Assembly (NCBI RefSeq): GCF_001514195.1
Contig: NZ_KQ948735.1
Span: 249,172-313,171, forward strand
Source of the DNA: Streptomyces griseorubiginosus
GTDB taxonomy: Bacteria; Actinomycetota; Actinomycetes; Streptomycetales; Streptomycetaceae
Reading direction: 5' to 3'
DNA length: 64,000 bases
Positions 43,901 through 51,743 of this stretch are shown here, one piece after another (the stretch's first letter is position 1; each line of letters starts with the position of its first letter). The notes beneath the pieces are model-generated. The model had not been told where the DNA came from and searched no databases. It saw nothing but the letters and a program-made list of their open reading frames with translations. The translations under genes and the position numbers were made by a program.

Positions 43901-45027
43901 AGCGGGTCGGCCAGGGCCTGCTGGAGTCCTTCTCCGAGACCTGCGTCCACTGCAACGGCCGCGGCGTCATCGTGCACATGGAGCAGCCGAGCTCCGCCGG
44001 TGGCGGCGGCAAGCGCAAGAAGCGCGGGCGCGGCGGCGACGGGCACGAGCACACCCACGAGGCCGCGGTCGCCGTGGAGGCTCCCGAGGCTCCGGAAGAG
44101 GTCGAGACCGAGGCCGAGCTCGCCGCCGAGGTGGCCGAGCCGATCTCTCTGGCCCCGACCGAGTTTGCGCCGGACGAGGAGCTGTACAGCAGCGTCGCCG
44201 AGGCGGAGGCCGCGGCCACGCGCGGACGGGGTCGTCGCAGGACGAGCCGTCGGGCGTCGGCTCCGGCCGGTGCGCCGCGCGGCGGGTCGCGCAGGTCGGG
44301 CGGGACCGAGGAGCCGGCCGTCGAGGAGGGCCCGGTCTCCGAGAGCACCGAGGTGCCGACCGCTCAGACGGTGCCCGCCGAGGTCGAGGCCGAGCGTCCC
44401 GTGCAGCCGGAGACGGCCGCCGAGGCCCAGGCCGCGCCGGCCGCCGCGGAGGACCCGGTGGTCGAGGCGGCTCCCGCGGCCGAGGAGGCGGCACCGAAGG
44501 GCCGTACCCGTCGTCGGGCCACCCGCAAGGTGTCCGCACCCGCCGGGTCGCCCGCCGGGGCGGAGGCCACCGTGGTGACGGTCGCCGAGGCCGCGCCCGA
44601 GCCGCAGGCGGAGGAGGCCCCGGTGGCCGCGCCGACCGAGGCCGAGGCCGAGTCCGAGCCGGTCGCCGAGAGCGCCGCCCCGGCACGTCCGCGTCGCCGG
44701 GCCGTCCGCAAGGCCACCGCGCCCACCGCGTCCGAGGAGGCGGCCGTCGTGGTCGTGCCTTCCGCGGAGGCCCCGGCCGAGCCGGCGGAGCCCGTCGTGG
44801 AGGGGGAGTCCGCCGAGGAGGCGGCTCCGGCCAAGAAGACGGCCCGCAAGACGGCCAAGAAGGCCACGGCGAAGAAGGCCGCGACCAAGAAGACCGTCGC
44901 CAAGAAGACGGCGGCGAAGAAGACCGCCGCCAAGAAGACGACCGCGAAGAAGGCGGCGTCGAAGAAGACGGTGGCGGCCGAGCAGTCGTCGCAGCCGTCC
45001 GTCTCGTCCCAGACCGACGAGGCCTGA
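40906..45027 (+). CDS. rne: RNase E/G family endoribonuclease (large actinobacterial type)
   Basis: A 1373-residue ribonuclease for mRNA turnover and rRNA processing. The catalytic core is central, about residues 615-1030: the S1 domain (YVGNVYLGKVQNVLPSMEAAF), DNase-I-like catalytic acids Asp911 (VVVDVNTGK) and Asp955 (VIDFIDM), and the zinc-link cysteines 1013 and 1016 (CVHCNGRG). It is flanked on both sides by long disordered Ala/Glu/Pro-rich arms with a repeated Arg motif (RRRATRRxSAPAG, see findings), and ends in a Lys-Ala tail (KKTAAKKTAAKK). In S. coelicolor the homologous RNase ES binds PNPase through such arms. A 14-bp repeat follows the stop codon. Confidence 0.95.
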   Translation: MLEPTEAAESATDSEANTTPSDTLPPRRRRRAASRPAGPPTDAAAPAEEVVAPAIPAAEAEDLVTDEEEKLDESVDTVDSVESTETEAPAEAAAPAARPRRRATRRASAPAGSPAAAEAAETVVPVAAEAPAEDVTAQSAPAVEATTEDAAPARPRRRATRRVSAPAAAPAETAAAETGTETEAVVPVVAATEAADETPAAETPAPAARTRRRATRRAAAPAGAPETAEPVTAEAPAEAPAPAEAPAPAEVAEAEDAAPRRRRRATRRVSAPAAESAAPTESAAPAESAAEEKPAAEAPAEPVTEAPAAEATVEDAAPRRGRRRAVRQAATGFSEPARRAAGTGDEENGSRRPARPAVAVFQAPVFTEPQFQTPQRAAAEAAAEAEAGRDEQAEAVASAEPVEALEAVAETTEEQTGSRRRRRRRGAPEEPEARETAVSATEAVVEEEETDEGAEDSVDEDETEDTGSRRRRRRGGRRRRRGESAEASGDEDSDDSDEPAAEQSSQDDEEDEDDEDARSDESGGSSSSSRRRRRRRRRAGDASTDAEPGDGDPERTVVKVREPRPKAEPSDEVQSIKGSTRLEAKKQRRREGREQGRRRVPIITEAEFLARREAVERVMVVRQHGERTQIGVLEDGVLVEHYVNKEQATSYVGNVYLGKVQNVLPSMEAAFIDIGKGRNAVLYAGEVNFEALGMANGPRRIESALKSGQSVLVQVTKDPIGHKGARLTSQVSLPGRYLVYVPEGSMTGISRKLPDTERARLKTILKKIVPEDAGVIVRTAAEGASEDELRRDVERLQAQWEDIQKKAKSGNAPTLLYGEPDMTVRVVRDIFNEDFSKVVVSGQDAWETVHGYVSHVAPDLAERLQKWTSEVDVFATYRIDEQLAKALDRKVWLPSGGSLVIDRTEAMVVVDVNTGKFTGQGGNLEETVTRNNLEAAEEIVRQLRLRDLGGIIVIDFIDMVLESNRDLVLRRLLECLGRDRTKHQVAEVTSLGLVQMTRKRVGQGLLESFSETCVHCNGRGVIVHMEQPSSAGGGGKRKKRGRGGDGHEHTHEAAVAVEAPEAPEEVETEAELAAEVAEPISLAPTEFAPDEELYSSVAEAEAAATRGRGRRRTSRRASAPAGAPRGGSRRSGGTEEPAVEEGPVSESTEVPTAQTVPAEVEAERPVQPETAAEAQAAPAAAEDPVVEAAPAAEEAAPKGRTRRRATRKVSAPAGSPAGAEATVVTVAEAAPEPQAEEAPVAAPTEAEAESEPVAESAAPARPRRRAVRKATAPTASEEAAVVVVPSAEAPAEPAEPVVEGESAEEAAPAKKTARKTAKKATAKKAATKKTVAKKTAAKKTAAKKTTAKKAASKKTVAAEQSSQPSVSSQTDEA

Positions 45028-45071
45028 CGGACGAGGCCTGACGGACGAGGCCTGACGGACGAGGCCTGACG
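45016..45071 (+). repeat. Four perfect 14-bp copies across the rne stop codon
   Basis: gacgaggcctgacg occurs at 45016, 45030, 45044 and 45058, with no differences. The first includes the final codons Asp-Glu-Ala and the TGA. Since 14 is not a multiple of three, the four TGAs fall in all three frames. Confidence 0.95.
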
Positions 45072-45118
45072 GACGGTCACCGCATGATTTCGGCCAACTG
45101 AAGATCGTCCGGAGATCG

Positions 45119-45150
45119 AATTCCGCCCCCGGTTCGCCGGGGGCGGATTT
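45119..45150 (+). terminator. rne terminator
   Basis: ccgcccccgg (45123-45132) is exactly complementary to ccgggggcgg (45137-45146) around the tetraloop ttcg, with A/T flanks and a following attt. Confidence 0.85.
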
Positions 45151-45291
45151 CGTGATTCTGTGGCTATTGCGTCCGACAGACAGTTGTCAACCGGTGATCG
45201 CTCATGTGAATGGCCGGTGAATCCCCGGCCTGCCCCCAGGGTTATGATGTGAGCCGAGATTGACGCTTAATTTAGACAAATAGGGATTTTC

Positions 45292-46359
45292 GTGAAGGCT
45301 CTCGTGCTCTCCGGGGGAGCGGGCACCCGCCTCCGCCCGATCACCCACACCTCCGCCAAGCAGTTGGTGCCGGTCGCCAACAAGCCCGTGCTGTTCTACG
45401 GCCTGGAGGCGATCGCCGAGGCCGGGATCAGCGAGGTCGGCATCGTGGTCGGCGACACCGCGGACGAGATCCGCGAGGCGGTCGGCGACGGCTCCCAGTT
45501 CGGGATCAAGGTCACCTACATTCCGCAGGACGCGCCGCTGGGCCTCGCCCACGCCGTGCTCATCGCGCGGGAGTTCCTCGGTGACGAGGACTTCGTCATG
45601 TACCTCGGCGACAACTTCATCGTCGGCGGTATCACCGGTCTGGTGGACGAGTTCCGCGCCGAGCGCCCCGAGGCGCAGATCCTGCTGACCAGGGTCCCCA
45701 ACCCCACCTCCTTCGGTGTCGCCGAACTCGACGCCGACGGCCGGGTGGTGGGCCTGGAGGAGAAGCCGAAGCAGCCCAAGAGCGACCTCGCCCTCGTCGG
45801 CGTCTATCTCTTCACGCCGGCCATACACGAGGCCGTCCGCTCCATCGAGCCGTCCTGGCGCGGGGAGCTGGAGATCACCCATGCGATCCAGTGGCTGATC
45901 GACCAGAAGCGTGACGTCCGCTCCACGACCATCTCGGGCTACTGGAAGGACACCGGCAACGTCACCGACATGCTGGAGGTCAACCGGTCGGTCCTGGAGA
46001 CCGTCGATCCGGTGAACGAGGGCACGGTCGACGAGTCCAGCGAGATCATCGGCCGGGTCCGCATCGAGGCGGGCGCCAGCGTCAGTGGCAGCCGGATCGT
46101 CGGGCCTGCCATCATCGGCGCCGGCACGGTCGTCAACGACGCCTACATCGGCCCGTTCACGTCCGTCTCCGAGGACTGCCGGATCGAGGACAGCGAAATC
46201 GAGTACTCCATCGTGCTGCGCGGCTCGTCCGTGACCGGCGTGCGCCGCGTGGAGGCCTCCCTCATCGGACGTGACGTCGAGGTCACGCCCGCGCCCCGTA
46301 ACCCCAAGGCACACCGGCTCGTGCTCGGTGATCACAGCAAGGTGCAGATCTCTTCATGA
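45292..46359 (+). CDS. rmlA: Glucose-1-phosphate thymidylyltransferase (long form)
   Basis: A 355-residue nucleotidyltransferase, dTTP + glucose 1-phosphate to dTDP-glucose. The activation loop LSGGAGTRLRPIT and KP loop are present, as are YLGDNFIVGG and the EEKPKQPKSDLA segment. The C-terminal third is a left-handed beta-helix (EIIGRVRIEAGASVSGSRI...), which marks the long type (as in StrD) rather than the 290-residue short RmlA. GTG at 45292 with AGGGA upstream. It opens rmlA-rmlB-rmlD-GT-rmlC, all overlapping or nearly so. The leader is A/T-rich for this genome. Confidence 0.92.
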   Translation: MKALVLSGGAGTRLRPITHTSAKQLVPVANKPVLFYGLEAIAEAGISEVGIVVGDTADEIREAVGDGSQFGIKVTYIPQDAPLGLAHAVLIAREFLGDEDFVMYLGDNFIVGGITGLVDEFRAERPEAQILLTRVPNPTSFGVAELDADGRVVGLEEKPKQPKSDLALVGVYLFTPAIHEAVRSIEPSWRGELEITHAIQWLIDQKRDVRSTTISGYWKDTGNVTDMLEVNRSVLETVDPVNEGTVDESSEIIGRVRIEAGASVSGSRIVGPAIIGAGTVVNDAYIGPFTSVSEDCRIEDSEIEYSIVLRGSSVTGVRRVEASLIGRDVEVTPAPRNPKAHRLVLGDHSKVQISS

Positions 46360-47342
46360 CCACTCGGATTCTGGTGACCGGCGGTGCCGGCTTCATCGGC
46401 TCGCACTACGTCCGTACCGTGCTCGGCCCCGAGGGCCCCGGTGACATCTCCGTCACCGTCCTCGACAAGCTGACCTACGCGGGCAACCCGGCCAACCTCG
46501 ACGAGGTGCGCGAGCACCCGGGCTTCGCCTTCGTGCAGGGCGACATCTGCGACCCCGAGCTGGTCGGCAAGCTGATGGCCGAGCACGACCAGGTGGTGCA
46601 CTTCGCCGCCGAGTCGCACGTGGACCGCTCCATCGACGGCGGCGCCGAGTTCGTGCGCACCAACGTGGTCGGCACCCACACCCTCATCGACGCGGCCCAC
46701 CGCGCGGGCATCAAGACCTTCGTGCACATCTCCACCGACGAGGTCTACGGCTCGATCGACGAGGGCTCCTGGCCCGAGACGCACCCGCTGGAGCCCAACT
46801 CGCCGTACTCCTCGGCGAAGGCGTCCAGCGACCTGATCGCGCTGTCGTACCACCGCACCCACGGCCTGGACGTGCGCGTGACCCGCTGCTCCAACAACTA
46901 CGGGCACCACCACTTCCCCGAGAAGGTCATCCCGCTCTTCGTGACCAACCTCCTCGACGGCAAGAAGGTCCCGCTGTACGGCGACGGCGGCAACGTCCGC
47001 GACTGGCTGCACATCGACGACCACGTCCAGGGCATCGAGCTGGTGCGCACCAAGGGCCGGGCCGGCGAGGTCTACAACATCGGCGGCGGCACCGAGCTCT
47101 CCAACAAGGAGCTCACCGGCCTGCTGCTGAAGGCCTGCGGCGCCGACTGGGAGACCAGCGTCGAGTACGTCGAGGACCGCAAGGGCCACGACCGCCGCTA
47201 CTCCGTCGACTGCACCAAGATCCGCGAGGAGCTCGGCTACGAGCCCCGCAAGTCCTTCGAGCAGGGCCTCGCGGAGACCGTGCAGTGGTACCGCGACAAC
47301 CGTGCCTGGTGGGAGCCGCTGAAGGAGCGGGCCGCGCTGTGA
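46356..47342 (+). CDS. rmlB: dTDP-glucose 4,6-dehydratase
   Basis: A 328-residue extended short-chain dehydrogenase. NAD loop GGAGFIGSHY at residues 9-18; catalytic Thr127-Asp128-Glu129 (STDEVYG) and Tyr151-x3-Lys155 (SPYSSAK) are intact. It converts dTDP-glucose to dTDP-4-keto-6-deoxyglucose. It overlaps rmlA by 4 bases (ATGA) and rmlD by 4 bases. Confidence 0.95.
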   Translation: MTTRILVTGGAGFIGSHYVRTVLGPEGPGDISVTVLDKLTYAGNPANLDEVREHPGFAFVQGDICDPELVGKLMAEHDQVVHFAAESHVDRSIDGGAEFVRTNVVGTHTLIDAAHRAGIKTFVHISTDEVYGSIDEGSWPETHPLEPNSPYSSAKASSDLIALSYHRTHGLDVRVTRCSNNYGHHHFPEKVIPLFVTNLLDGKKVPLYGDGGNVRDWLHIDDHVQGIELVRTKGRAGEVYNIGGGTELSNKELTGLLLKACGADWETSVEYVEDRKGHDRRYSVDCTKIREELGYEPRKSFEQGLAETVQWYRDNRAWWEPLKERAAL

Positions 47343-48235
47343 CCGACAACCGCACCTGGCTGGTCACGGGCGCGGGCGGCATGCTGGGCCAGGACGTCCT
47401 GGCCCGGCTGGACCGGTCGGGGGAGCGGTATGTCGCCCTCGACCGCAAGGCGCTGGACCTCACCGACGCCGACGCCGTGAGCGCGGCTCTCGAAGAGCAC
47501 CGGCCCGCCGTGGTCGTCAACTGCGCGGCCTGGACCGCCGTCGACGACGCCGAGACCCGTGAGGACGAGGCCCTCGCCATCAACGGCGACGGCCCGCGCC
47601 ACCTCGCCGAGGCCTGCGCCCGCACCGGCGCCGTCCTGCTGCACGTCTCCACGGACTACGTCTTCGCCGGGGACGCCACCACGCCCTACGCCGAGGACGC
47701 GCCGACCGCGCCCCGCAGCGCCTACGGCCGCACCAAGCTGGCCGGGGAGAAGGCGGTCCTCGCGAACGAGCGCGGTTACGTCGTCCGCACCGCCTGGCTC
47801 TACGGCACCGGCGGCCCCAACTTCGTCAAGACGATGATCAAGCTGGAGGGCGTCAAGGACACCCTCGACGTCGTCGACGACCAGCGCGGGCAGCCCACCT
47901 GGAGCGCCGACCTCGCGGGCCTGCTGGTCGAGCTGGGCCGCGGCGCCCTGGCCGGCACCGCCCCGGCCGGCGTCTACCACGGCACCAACTCCGGCGAGAC
48001 CACCTGGCACGGCTTCACCCAGGAGATCTTCCGGCTGCTCGGCGCCGACCCGGACCGGGTCCGCCCCACCACCAGCGAGGCCTTCGTGCGCCCCGCGCCC
48101 CGCCCCGCCTACAGCGTCCTCGGCCACGGCCGGTTCGCCGAGGCCGGCATCGAGCCGCTGCGCGACTGGCGTACGGCCCTCACCGAGGCCTTCCCGGAGA
48201 TCCACCGGGTCCATCTGAAGGAGAACACGGCGTGA
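47339..48235 (+). CDS. rmlD: dTDP-4-dehydrorhamnose reductase
   Basis: A 298-residue NADPH-dependent reductase that completes dTDP-L-rhamnose. Nucleotide loop GAGGMLGQ and catalytic Tyr129-x3-Lys133 (AYGRTK) are present; STDYVFAGD is the family mark. The start is the GTG at 47339, which overlaps the rmlB stop (GTGA). It is followed, again with a GTGA overlap, by a glycosyltransferase, and rmlC comes one gene later. Confidence 0.93.
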   Translation: MTDNRTWLVTGAGGMLGQDVLARLDRSGERYVALDRKALDLTDADAVSAALEEHRPAVVVNCAAWTAVDDAETREDEALAINGDGPRHLAEACARTGAVLLHVSTDYVFAGDATTPYAEDAPTAPRSAYGRTKLAGEKAVLANERGYVVRTAWLYGTGGPNFVKTMIKLEGVKDTLDVVDDQRGQPTWSADLAGLLVELGRGALAGTAPAGVYHGTNSGETTWHGFTQEIFRLLGADPDRVRPTTSEAFVRPAPRPAYSVLGHGRFAEAGIEPLRDWRTALTEAFPEIHRVHLKENTA

Positions 48236-50229
48236 CGGTCAAGGTCAGCGTCGTCATCGCGGTCTACAACCCCGGCAAGTACGTCGAGGACTGCATCACG
48301 GGCCTGCTCCGGCAGAGCCTGACCCCGGACGAGTTCGAGGTCTTCTTCGTCGACGACGGCTCCACCGACGAGACGCCGGCCCGCCTGGACCAGCTCGCCG
48401 CCGAGCACCCGCACTTCCACGTCATCCACCAGGAGTCCTCCGGCTGGTCGGGCAAGCCCCGCAACACCGGCATCGAGGCCGCCCAGGGCGAGTACGTCAT
48501 GTTCGTCGACCACGATGACTGGCTGGGCGACGAGGCTCTCGAGCGGATGTACGACTACGGCAAGGCCAACGAGGCCGACGTGGTCGTGGGCAAGATGGCG
48601 GGCATCGGACGCCCGGTCCCGCAGGAGCTGTTCCGGGTCAACCGGCCGCGCGCCACCGTGTCCAACGCGCCGCTGATCGACAGCCTCACCCCGCACAAGA
48701 TGTTCCGGCGGGAGTTCCTCAACGAGCACAACATGCGCTTCAAGGAGGGCCGTCGCCGCCTTGAGGACCACGTCTTCGTCGTCGAGGCCTACCTGCGCGC
48801 CAAGAGCGTCGCCGTGCTCGGCGACTACCTGTGCTACTACCACATCACCCGGGACGACGGCTCCAACGCCGGCTTCCAGCGCTTCGACCCGGTCGGCTAC
48901 TTCGGCAACCTGCGCGAGGCCCTCGACGTCGTCGAGGAGCTGACCGAGCCGGGCGCCCTGCGCGACAAGCTGTTCAGCCGCTGGCTGCGCAACGAGATGG
49001 TCGAGCGGCTGCGCGGCCAGCGCCTCCTCAAGCTCCCCGAGGACTACGCCGAGGAGCTGTACACCGAGATCCACAAGGTGGTCACCGAGCGCTTCGGCCC
49101 CGGGGTCGTCGCCCGTCTCGGCCTGACCCAGAAGGTGGTCGCCGGGCTGATCTTCGCCGACCGCTACCAGGACATCCGCACGCTCGCCGAGTGGGAGGCC
49201 GGGATCAAGCCCACCGGCGAACTCACCTCGCTGGAGTGGCAGGACGGCACCCTGAAGGTCGGCTTCGACTCCGAACTCCAGATCGACGGCGAGCCGATGA
49301 CGTTCCGTCGGGACGGCGAGCGGCAGCTGCTCGGGCTGCCGCTGTCCGACGAGGCGCTGAAGGTCCTCGACGACCAGGGCATCAAGCTGGACGCCCCGCT
49401 CGCCAAGAGCGACGTCGACCTGGTGGTCCGGCACCGCGAGGACGCCCGGCAGTTCTACCTGCCCGTCACGAGCGAGCTGCACGAGATCGCCGCCGGTGAC
49501 GGGGTCTTCCGGCAGCGGATCTCCGCCCGCGCCGAGCTCGACCCCGAGACCGCGGCCTCGGGCGCCCCGCTCGACAAGGGCCTGTGGGACCTGCACCTGA
49601 GGATCAAGTCCTGCGGCTGGAGCAAGGAGACCCGGCTCGGCGCGGTGCGCGGCCAGGGCGTCGAGGCCGGCCGCCTGGCCGCCCTCACCGGCGAACCCAA
49701 ACGGCTCGTGCTGCCGTACTGGACCGAGGGCCCCGGCAACCTCTCGCTCGACGTGGACCAGCACACCAACAAGCTGGAGGGCGAGGCGGTCGCCTTCATG
49801 CCGCCCGCCCAGGGCACGGTCGAGGGTTCCGCCGTACGGCTGCCCCTGCCGCTGCACATCGCCGCGACCGGCGGGGACACCGTCCAGCTGCGCTTCGAGC
49901 GCAAGAACGTCGGCAAGTACCCGGCCGACGCCACGCTCGACGGCCGCATCGCCACCGCCACGCTGCCGCTGGAGAAGCTCACCGGCATGCGCTGGGCGGT
50001 CCGGGTCGGGGTGCCGTCCGCGGCCCGCGGGGAGCGCAAGTGGACGCGGCTGCCCGTGGACGTCGTGGTGGACGCCGACGGTGCCGCCAAGGTGATCGAC
50101 CGGCACACGGCGCCCGCGAAGCCCGCCGCGAAGAAGGCCGCCGCCCCCGTGAAGAAGGCACCGCGCCCCTTGTGGCGCCGGGCCGCCGGGCGCATCAAGC
50201 GCGCCCTGACCAACCAGAAGAAGGGCTGA
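48232..50229 (+). CDS. Family 2 glycosyltransferase with a large C-terminal extension
   Basis: A 665-residue protein. Residues 1-220 are a GT-A domain of family 2: VSVVIAVYNPGKY, DDGSTDETP, GKPRNTGI and the metal-binding DHDDWLGD. A further 430 residues follow that are not part of the GT2 fold: a helical section (about 240-340) and strand-rich parts rich in charged residues, ending in a Lys/Ala/Pro tail (PAAKKAAAPVKKAPRP) and an Arg/Lys amphipathic end (WRRAAGRIKRALTNQKKG) likely to bind membrane or anionic polymer. It resembles TarS/TarP-type and CPS glycosyltransferases with accessory modules. In the rml operon it probably transfers rhamnose or another dTDP sugar to a wall polymer. Confidence 0.82.
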   Translation: MTVKVSVVIAVYNPGKYVEDCITGLLRQSLTPDEFEVFFVDDGSTDETPARLDQLAAEHPHFHVIHQESSGWSGKPRNTGIEAAQGEYVMFVDHDDWLGDEALERMYDYGKANEADVVVGKMAGIGRPVPQELFRVNRPRATVSNAPLIDSLTPHKMFRREFLNEHNMRFKEGRRRLEDHVFVVEAYLRAKSVAVLGDYLCYYHITRDDGSNAGFQRFDPVGYFGNLREALDVVEELTEPGALRDKLFSRWLRNEMVERLRGQRLLKLPEDYAEELYTEIHKVVTERFGPGVVARLGLTQKVVAGLIFADRYQDIRTLAEWEAGIKPTGELTSLEWQDGTLKVGFDSELQIDGEPMTFRRDGERQLLGLPLSDEALKVLDDQGIKLDAPLAKSDVDLVVRHREDARQFYLPVTSELHEIAAGDGVFRQRISARAELDPETAASGAPLDKGLWDLHLRIKSCGWSKETRLGAVRGQGVEAGRLAALTGEPKRLVLPYWTEGPGNLSLDVDQHTNKLEGEAVAFMPPAQGTVEGSAVRLPLPLHIAATGGDTVQLRFERKNVGKYPADATLDGRIATATLPLEKLTGMRWAVRVGVPSAARGERKWTRLPVDVVVDADGAAKVIDRHTAPAKPAAKKAAAPVKKAPRPLWRRAAGRIKRALTNQKKG

Positions 50230-50236
50230 GACCGCG

Positions 50237-50830
50237 ATGCGACCCCTTTCCATCTCCGGTGCCTGGGTGTTCGAGCCGAAGGTCTTCCCCGACGGCCGCG
50301 GCAGCTTCCACGAGTGGTTCAAGGCCCCGGTCTTCGCGGAGGCGGCGGGTCACCCGCTGAGCCTGGCCCAGGCCAACATGTCCATCTCCAGCCGGGGCAC
50401 CCTGCGCGGCATCCACTTCGCCGACGTGCCGCCCGGGCAGGCCAAGTACGTCAAGTGCGTGCGCGGTGCGGTCCTCGACGTGATCGTGGACATCCGGGTG
50501 GGCTCGCCGACCTACGGCCAGTGGGAGATCGTCCGCCTGGACGACCAGGACCACCACGCCGTCTACCTCTCCGAGGGGCTCGGTCACGGGTTCATGGCGC
50601 TCACCGACGACGCCACCGTGGTCTACCTGTGCTCCGAGGGGTACGCCCCCGAGCGCGAGCACGGAGTGCACCCGCTGGACCCGGAGATCGGCATCGAGTG
50701 GCCCGAGGGCATCGAACCGCTGCTGTCCCCCAAGGACGAGCAGGCGCCGACCCTGGCCGAGGCGCGCGAGCAGGGGCTGCTGCCCTCCTACGAGGAGTGC
50801 GTGGCCTACCGGCAGGGCCTCGGCGGCTGA
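50237..50830 (+). CDS. rmlC: dTDP-4-dehydrorhamnose 3,5-epimerase
   Basis: A 197-residue cupin epimerase. The catalytic His60 lies in RGTLRGIHF and the Tyr130 region (VVYLCSEGYAPEREHG) is present; GHGFMAL is a further family mark. It starts 7 bases after the glycosyltransferase stop, so it ends the operon. With RmlA, RmlB and RmlD it makes the set for dTDP-L-rhamnose complete. Confidence 0.93.
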   Translation: MRPLSISGAWVFEPKVFPDGRGSFHEWFKAPVFAEAAGHPLSLAQANMSISSRGTLRGIHFADVPPGQAKYVKCVRGAVLDVIVDIRVGSPTYGQWEIVRLDDQDHHAVYLSEGLGHGFMALTDDATVVYLCSEGYAPEREHGVHPLDPEIGIEWPEGIEPLLSPKDEQAPTLAEAREQGLLPSYEECVAYRQGLGG

Positions 50831-50859
50831 GCCGGGGTTTGAACGAGGCGGGGCCCGGT

Positions 50860-50889
50860 TTGACCCGTTCGGCCGAGGCCCCGTACTCT
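50860..50889 (+). promoter_or_regulatory. Housekeeping-type promoter of rplU-rpmA
   Basis: TTGACC (50860-50865) and TACTCT (50884-50889) are separated by 18 bp. Transcription would start near 50896 and leave a leader of about 140 bases before rplU, with a possible stem between cctctc (50937-50942) and gagagg (50967-50972). Confidence 0.7.
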
Positions 50890-51036
50890 TGACCGTCGGC
50901 GTGTCCACTGGTGACACGCCACATCCCCGTAAACCTCTTCCTCTCGGGTCTGCTGTTCTGGCCGGGAGAGGCCGTTCGCTCTGCCGGGCGGCTGGACTGC
51001 GGGGGTGCCGTTCCCGAGCGAGAGAGTGAGATCCGC

Positions 51037-51357
51037 GTGTACGCCATCGTGCGCAGCGGTGGTCGCCAGCACAAGGTTGCTGTCGGCGACATCGTTGAGG
51101 TTGACAAGATTTCCACTGCCAAGGTTGGCGACACGGTCGAGCTCTCGACCCTGCTCGTTGTCGACGGCGACGCTGTGACCAGCGACCCGTGGGTCCTGGC
51201 CGGCATCAAGGTCCAGGCCGAGGTCGTGGACCACCACAAGGGCGTCAAGATCGACATCCTTCGCTACAAGAACAAGACCGGCTACCGCCGTCGTCAGGGC
51301 CACCGCCAGCAGTACACGGCGATCAAGGTCACTGAGATCCCCGCGGCTGCGAAGTAA
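51037..51357 (+). CDS. rplU: 50S ribosomal protein L21
   Basis: A 106-residue ribosomal protein. [18 protein letters not shown] is the N-terminal signature; the C-terminal RNA-binding [13 protein letters not shown] motif is present as [16 protein letters not shown]. The GTG at 51037 is selected because L21 always begins with the YAIV strand; upstream in-frame codons are the leader. rpmA follows after 14 bases. Confidence 0.97.
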   Translation: MYAIVRSGGRQHKVAVGDIVEVDKISTAKVGDTVELSTLLVVDGDAVTSDPWVLAGIKVQAEVVDHHKGVKIDILRYKNKTGYRRRQGHRQQYTAIKVTEIPAAAK

Positions 51358-51371
51358 GGGACTGAGGAGAG

Positions 51372-51626
51372 ATGGCACACAAGAAGGGCGCATCGTCCAC
51401 CCGTAACGGTCGTGACTCCAACGCTCAGCGCCTCGGCGTGAAGCGCTTCGGTGGTCAGGTCGTCAGCGCGGGCGAGATCCTGGTCCGCCAGCGCGGTACC
51501 CACTTCCACCCGGGTGCGGGCGTCGGCCGTGGCGGCGACGACACGCTGTTCGCGCTGAACGCCGGTGCGGTGGAGTTCGGTACCCACCGTGGCCGCAAGG
51601 TCGTGAACATCGTTCCGGTCGCCTGA
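51372..51626 (+). CDS. rpmA: 50S ribosomal protein L27
   Basis: An 84-residue ribosomal protein whose N-terminus reaches the peptidyl-transferase centre. [20 protein letters not shown] is complete with no N-terminal extension, so no cleavage is needed. GGAGAG precedes the ATG. Confidence 0.97.
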   Translation: MAHKKGASSTRNGRDSNAQRLGVKRFGGQVVSAGEILVRQRGTHFHPGAGVGRGGDDTLFALNAGAVEFGTHRGRKVVNIVPVA

Positions 51627-51653
51627 GCTCACGCTTAGACCGAACTTTTCGCG

Positions 51654-51693
51654 AGGCGGACCTCACTTCCCTGGTGGGAAGGCGGGTCCGCCT
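51654..51693 (+). terminator. Terminator after rpmA
   Basis: aggcggacc (51654-51662) pairs with ggtccgcct (51685-51693); the 22-base loop holds a second small stem (cttccc/gggaag). It is followed by ttcgcg. Confidence 0.75.
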
Positions 51694-51743
51694 TTCGCGT
51701 GTTACTGAAGTAGTACTCGTACCGTTTTTGGAGGCACCGAACC

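Noticed and set aside
39898..44058. Open frame of 1386 codons on the minus strand opposite rne
   Set aside because: Antisense to RNase E. Its Gly/Leu/Arg/Val repeats simply mirror the Ala/Glu/Pro/Arg repeats of the real protein.
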